From Desulfobacterales bacterium (GTDB lineage: Bacteria; Desulfobacterota; Desulfobacteria; Desulfobacterales; C00003060): a DNA stretch of 35,256 bases. Positions 31,896 through 35,256 of this stretch are shown here, one piece after another; within the stretch, counting starts at the first letter, position 1, and each line of letters begins with the position of its first letter. The notes under the pieces were generated by a model. The model was given only the letters and a program-made list of their open reading frames with translations. It was not told the origin of the DNA and ran no database searches. The position numbers and the translations under genes are program-made. The stretch spans positions 1-35,256 of the forward strand of contig JAUWXF010000021.1 in NCBI GenBank assembly GCA_030616475.1, written 5' to 3'.

Positions 31896-32504
31896 TTATG
31901 GGCGGAGTGACGAGTGTTCTGTTCCTTCAAGCAGCCGCTTGATATTGTCTGCATGGCGAACGAATATGAGCAGGGCCATGATAAAGGCACAGCCTGTTAT
32001 GGGTAGCGAGTGCGTAGCAAGCCATATAGCCCCGGGGAGAATAGCTGCCGCAGAAAGAGAACCTGCTGAGGAGTACCCCCAGCAGCACAGCACTAAGACA
32101 TAGACCAGTACGCAAGCCAGGAACGCAAAGGGTGAGATGACAAGGAAGCAACCAGCGGCAGTGGCCACCCCTTTGCCCCCCTTGAAGCCCAAGAATACAG
32201 GAAAGAGATGACCGGCAAAGGCCGAAAGGGCTACCAGGCAGACCAACACCTCCCCTTTCCAATCCGAAATTCCCAACCAGAAGATCCCCACCAGCACGGG
32301 GATGGCACCCTTGAAGAGGTCTCCCCCAAGAGTCATGAGCCCGAGCCTCTTTCCGGCTACCCGAAACACATTGTATGCCCCTATGTTTTTGCTGCCGGCG
32401 GCCCTCAAATCCACATCGCAAAAGATGCGAGTCAAGATCACACCGCAGGGCACAGAACCCAGAAGATAGGCAAATGGCAGCAAGAGAATGGCCTTGCGGA
32501 TCAT
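31896..32504 (-). CDS. plsY: Acyl-phosphate glycerol-3-phosphate acyltransferase PlsY
   Basis: The first acylation step of phospholipid synthesis, in the inner membrane. PlsY motifs are in order: LLGSVPCGVIL, GSKNIGAYNVFRVAGK, DLFKGAIPVL, GHLFPVFLGFKGGKGVATAAG and the C-terminal FVRHADNIKRLLEG. It is 202 aa with about five TM helices. The GSKNIGAYNV variant departs from the common GSGNIGATNV, but the fold is clear. Confidence 0.94.
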   Translation of the reverse strand: MIRKAILLLPFAYLLGSVPCGVILTRIFCDVDLRAAGSKNIGAYNVFRVAGKRLGLMTLGGDLFKGAIPVLVGIFWLGISDWKGEVLVCLVALSAFAGHLFPVFLGFKGGKGVATAAGCFLVISPFAFLACVLVYVLVLCCWGYSSAGSLSAAAILPGAIWLATHSLPITGCAFIMALLIFVRHADNIKRLLEGTEHSSLRP

Positions 32505-32531
32505 AGTGGTTAATGGATAGCTAATTAGTCC

Positions 32532-32562
32532 TTGACCGAAAACCTCTGGTTTTTTCGGTCAA
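32532..32562. terminator. Hairpin with A/T arms upstream of plsY
   Basis: TTGACCGAAAACC and GGTTTTTTCGGTCAA pair around TCT with a two-base bulge. It lies before plsY on the minus strand, so it could end the bamD transcript or be part of the adjoining repeat. No clean U-run follows. Confidence 0.35.
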
Positions 32563-32739
32563 AAATTCGAAATCCGAAGCACGAAATCCGAAACAATGAC
32601 AGAAACAGAAATGCTCCAATGACAAAAACATGGCATTTTCAATGTATTAGTTTTGGTCATTTTGTCATTCGGTATTCGAATTTGTTTGCGGCGTGCGCCT
32701 TGAGAAGAGTACGGATTTCGGATTTCGATATTCGGATTT
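32563..32739 (+). repeat. Composite long palindrome R1, copy F (bamD-plsY gap)
   Basis: Left arm AAATTCGAAATCCGAAGCAC then GAAATCCGAAACAATGAC. The right arm is TTTTGGTCATTTTGTCATTC then GGTATTCGAATTTG. It ends GCGGCGTGCGCCTTGAGAAG then AGTACGGATTTCGGATTTCG, as in copies A and C. No nested GC-rich element. The hairpin GCCTGAA/TTCAGGC at 32741-32766 sits between it and bamD. Confidence 0.75.
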
Positions 32740-32767
32740 TGCCTGAATATGACTTTTCGTTCAGGCA

Positions 32768-33442
32768 CTAATTACTACCATGGACAGCGTTGTCGATCCG
32801 GTCCTGACACAGGGGAATGTACTCAAGGGCCTTGCGATGAACCCCAAGGTCCGGGTAAGACCTGAGCACCGTTTTGAAACGTTCCAGGGCGGCTTTGTAG
32901 TGCTTGGTTTTATAATAGAACATGCCTACATAGAACTCATGTTCAGCCAGGTTTCTGTTACAGACCTTCATGTATTTCTCGGCCTTCCTGGCATACGGGC
33001 TGTCGGGATAGGTGCGGATCAGCCTTTCAAAGGTCTGAAGTGTCTCCCGGGCCATGGTTTGATCTCTGTCGATGGTCTGGAGTCGATCAAAATAGCAGCG
33101 CCCTATCTGATAAACCACATAGGGCACGGCCTCGTTCTTGGGATGAAGGTTTTCGAATTCCTCATAGGCAAAAATGGCTTCCTCGTACTCCTTGCAGTAG
33201 TAGTGGGCATCCCCAAGCTTGAGTTCGGCTAAAATGGAGTACCGGCTGAATGGGTACCAGTCCTTCAATTTTTCAAAAGATTCAATAGCCTTTCTATAGT
33301 CTTTGTCCCTTAATGCCTCTGTCCCCTCCTCGGCAAGCTCCCGGGCTGTCTTCTCCTCTTTGGCCTGAAACCAGGCACAACCCAACAGCTGCACCGATAG
33401 CCACACCACGATGGCAAAATAGACTACCTTTTTCAGATTCAC
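32768..33442 (-). CDS. bamD: Outer membrane assembly lipoprotein BamD (ComL/YfiO family)
   Basis: A component of the BAM complex that inserts beta-barrel proteins. The signal ends in the lipobox LLGC (VVWLSVQLLGCAW), with Cys 22 as lipidation site. TPR-like repeats run through the mature part (KAIESFEKLKDWYPFSRY, AIFAYEEFENLHPKNEA, TLQTFERLIRTYPDSPYA, ALERFKTVLRSYPDLG). It is 224 aa, close to E. coli BamD. It is evidence for a Gram-negative envelope. Confidence 0.9.
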   Translation of the reverse strand: MNLKKVVYFAIVVWLSVQLLGCAWFQAKEEKTARELAEEGTEALRDKDYRKAIESFEKLKDWYPFSRYSILAELKLGDAHYYCKEYEEAIFAYEEFENLHPKNEAVPYVVYQIGRCYFDRLQTIDRDQTMARETLQTFERLIRTYPDSPYARKAEKYMKVCNRNLAEHEFYVGMFYYKTKHYKAALERFKTVLRSYPDLGVHRKALEYIPLCQDRIDNAVHGSN

Positions 33443-33452
33443 AAAAGTATCC

Positions 33453-33734
33453 TTAGTTCTAGAATTCGTGTTTTTTCTGGCAGAAAATAAATCCGAATAT
33501 CGAATATCGAAATCCCTGGCCCAGACCTGGACTACGTGGGCACCAAAACCATCTGGGCATGTCGCGCCAGGGCAGGCCGAAACAAATTCAAAACTCGAAT
33601 TTCCAAATGTTCAAAACAGCGCGGTTTCTTGTGGAATACGATTTCTTATGTTTCGGTCATTTGAGCTTTAGAGATTCGGTCATTGTTTCGAATTTCGATA
33701 TTCGAATTTCGTATTTTCCGGCTTGTCCGGGCTA
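33453..33734 (+). repeat. Composite long palindrome R1, copy G, with a different nested palindrome
   Basis: The 5' cap TAGTTCTAGAATTCGTGTTT then CTGGCAGAAAATAAA equals that of copy A. The arms are CGAATATCGAATATCGAAAT and TTTCGAATTTCGATATTCGA. The 3' end TTTTCCGGCTTGTCCGGGCT is a diverged form of copy A's cap. The trxB stop codon lies in that cap. The inserted element at 33514 takes the place of the 66-bp repeat. Confidence 0.78.
33514..33576. repeat. 63-bp CCCTGGC inverted repeat nested in R1 copy G
   Basis: CCCTGGCCCAGACCTGG at one end and GTCGCGCCAGGGCAGG at the other share the CCCTGGC/GCCAGGG termini. It sits between CGAAAT and CCGAAAC, the equivalent site of the nested element in copy A, but its sequence is unrelated. 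Confidence 0.65.
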
Positions 33735-34643
33735 TGACTCGGCAAGTTTCTTTGCGTATTCTGCGGCCTCAATCCCTGCCACACACCCTTCGCCCACGGC
33801 CTTGGCTATTTGCCATGGCTGGCCGGTAATATCTCCAGCAGCATACAGACCACGGATGTTGGTTTCCTGTTTCTTGTTGGTTTCTACAAAGCTAACGGTT
33901 TCTTGATAAAAGACGACCCCCAGGTTGGCCGCCAGCTCCAGGGCACCCTTTGCCCCAAGCTCAACAAAGATACCGTTCACCTTCAGGGTCTCACTGTTTT
34001 TCAACAACACCCCTTCTACCTCGTTTGTTCCAATGACTTCCTTAACCCAGGTATCTTGTATGACCCTAACGTGGCTGTTTTTCAGTTGTTCGTAAAGCGT
34101 GTCGGTGATCGTAAGTTTCCGGCAGATCAGGTACACGGTCCTGGCGTACGACAAGAGGGTCAGGGCACCGGTTGCGGCCGCGCTTTCGTTGCCCACTACT
34201 GCCACGTCCAGGCCCCTGTAAAAATTCGCATCGCAATCCACGCAATAGCTCACACCACGACCTACAAGCTTCTTTTCTCCTTTGACGCGGAGCTTTTTTC
34301 GGGCAACTCCTATAGAAAGGATAAGGGTCCTGGAGGCAAATGTCGCACCACTTTCTGTAGTGAGACTAAAAAGATTGTTTTCATTCTTCGTTTCGATGAT
34401 ATCCTCTTCCAGGAATACTGCGTCAAAGCTTTCAGCCTGCTTCCTGCCGCCTTCAAGCATCTCCTTTCCCGAAATGAGCTTTTCAGAGCAGCAGAAATTA
34501 GCTATGTGGGCCTTGTAAAGACCGCTGTTGCGTGGTTTTCCAAAGACGATAACCTTTGCCTTCTTGCCGGCAGCATGGATAGCCGCCTGAAGTCCGGCAG
34601 GTCCGCAGCCGATTATGGCAACATCGTATAAATCTTCAGGCAT
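33732..34643 (-). CDS. trxB: Thioredoxin reductase-like FAD flavoprotein
   Basis: Reduces thioredoxin with NAD(P)H. The N-terminal FAD motif is IIGCGPAGLQAAIHAAG, the redox pair is C134-x2-C137 (SYCVDCDAN, against the commoner CATCDG), an NAD(P)-binding VAVVGNESAAATGALTL follows, and the C-terminal FAD motif is GLYAAGDITG. It is 303 aa, the usual length. The start ATG follows the trxA stop directly (TAAATG), so the pair forms an operon. Confidence 0.9.
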   Translation of the reverse strand: MPEDLYDVAIIGCGPAGLQAAIHAAGKKAKVIVFGKPRNSGLYKAHIANFCCSEKLISGKEMLEGGRKQAESFDAVFLEEDIIETKNENNLFSLTTESGATFASRTLILSIGVARKKLRVKGEKKLVGRGVSYCVDCDANFYRGLDVAVVGNESAAATGALTLLSYARTVYLICRKLTITDTLYEQLKNSHVRVIQDTWVKEVIGTNEVEGVLLKNSETLKVNGIFVELGAKGALELAANLGVVFYQETVSFVETNKKQETNIRGLYAAGDITGQPWQIAKAVGEGCVAGIEAAEYAKKLAES

Positions 34644-34970
34644 TTAAAGCGCCTTTTTCACCAATCCTTCGAGATGGGATTTTGGCACAGCACCAACGAT
34701 TTGGTCAACCACCTTACCGTCCTGGAACAGGATGAGGGTGGGAATAGCCCGAATGCTGTATTGGGTTGGGGTGTTGGGGCTGTTATCTACATTGCATCTG
34801 GCAAAAATGATGCTGTCGCCGTATGTCTCTTCCAATTCTTTCATAACTGGGCCAATAGCCTTGCAGGGGCCGCACCAGGGTGCCCAGAAATCCACTAAGG
34901 CAGGTTTGTCAGCCTTCAATATCTCTGACTCAAAGCTGTGGTCATCAACGTCAAAAACACCTTGTCCCAT
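34644..34970 (-). CDS. trxA: Thioredoxin
   Basis: A small cytosolic dithiol reductant. The active site WCGPC has cysteines at 33 and 36 (DFWAPWCGPCKAIGP), with the cis-proline region IRAIPTLILFQDGK, 108 aa. ATG 34970 follows AAAGGAGTATAGCT, a strong ribosome-binding site. It is the first gene of the trxA-trxB unit, with a good promoter upstream. Confidence 0.96.
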   Translation of the reverse strand: MGQGVFDVDDHSFESEILKADKPALVDFWAPWCGPCKAIGPVMKELEETYGDSIIFARCNVDNSPNTPTQYSIRAIPTLILFQDGKVVDQIVGAVPKSHLEGLVKKAL

Positions 34971-35026
34971 AGCTATACTCCTTTTCTAATGTTTGCTAAG
35001 CCGGCCAACGATTTTGTATCGATTCA

Positions 35027-35056
35027 CTTATAAACATACTGTGCGGGGTTTGTCAA
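35027..35056 (-). promoter_or_regulatory. Sigma-70-type promoter for trxA-trxB
   Basis: Read on the minus strand, TTGACA (35056-35051) is followed after 18 bp by TATAAG (35032-35027). The -10 lies about 57 bp upstream of the trxA ATG. Confidence 0.65.
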
Positions 35057-35122
35057 CTCCAACCCAGAGCCCCGTCAAAGTAGATTCTAAGTTGTCAAAT
35101 TAGAAGGATTGCACAGACGCTT

Positions 35123-35256
35123 AAATCCGAAATCCGAATATCGAAATCCGAAACAATTTCAAAATCCGAATATCAAATGACCAAAACATTTCCGGCATCG
35201 CTGCAATATCTATTTGAAACTTTAGAAGATATCCTTTGTTTTGAATTTGGGATTTG
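35123..35256 (+). repeat. Composite long palindrome R1, copy H, cut by the window end
   Basis: AAATCCGAAATCCGAATATC, GAAATCCGAAACAATTTC and CAAATGACCAAAAC form the left arm. The right arm starts TTGTTTTGAATTTGGGATTTG at the window edge. The 3' half is outside. Confidence 0.7.

Overview
The window is a bacterial chromosomal segment. It runs from the last 65 codons of EF-Tu through an almost complete S10-spc-alpha ribosomal protein supercluster (rpsJ to rplQ, positions 249-16754, all on +) and then into a mixed-strand block of housekeeping genes. The gene order, a receiver-type response regulator next to uppP, a NIL-domain ferredoxin overlapping mnmA, a BamD lipoprotein (so an outer membrane) and a glycosyltransferase/phosphoglycerate-phosphatase pair typical of glycosylglycerate solutes together suggest an anaerobic Desulfobacterota (delta-proteobacterial, Desulfobacterales-like) organism. 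That placement is inference from content, not from a search.

Layout. 1-16754: tuf end, rpsJ, rplC, rplD, rplW, rplB, rpsS, rplV, rpsC, rplP, rpmC, rpsQ, rplN, rplX, rplE, rpsN, rpsH, rplF, rplR, rpsE, rpmD, rplO, secY, map, rpmJ (absent from the ORF track), rpsM, rpsK, rpsD, rpoA, rplQ. A terminator follows at 16815. 16829-19796 (-): a MltD-like lytic transglycosylase and the tRNA methylthiotransferase MtaB. 19797-22529: gene-poor, with a two-gene cassette of small unknown proteins and an AT-rich FKBP lipoprotein. 22530-25677 (-): a broken metallo-beta-lactamase-fold gene, a methyltransferase, mnmA and a NIL/4Fe-4S protein. 25928-29000: a CDP-alcohol phosphatidyltransferase, an MPG-phosphatase-like HAD enzyme and a divergent GT-A glycosyltransferase. 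29037-31883 (+): receiver protein, uppP, phosphomannomutase. 31896-34970 (-): plsY, bamD, trxB, trxA.

The striking feature is between the genes. Nearly every junction that is normally tight in this ribosomal cluster holds a 70-300 bp imperfect palindrome built from a stuttering short word repeated with small changes, then its reverse complement. At least seven vocabularies occur: GATTGATG, GGAATGATG, GGTCGAGT, TAACGAATAAC, GCATAGCGC, CTAAAGTG and a long AATTCGAAATCCGAAAC type. Flanking caps and tails are shared between elements carrying different words, and a 66-bp GC-rich inverted repeat is nested inside several of them. Together these behave like a modular intergenic repeat system. No enzyme that could make or move them is encoded in the window.

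Functionally the first half builds the ribosome, SecY translocon and RNA polymerase alpha. The second half covers envelope work (UppP, PlsY, BamD, lytic transglycosylase, a CDP-alcohol lipid enzyme), tRNA modification (MnmA, MtaB), thiol redox (TrxA/TrxB) and compatible-solute synthesis.
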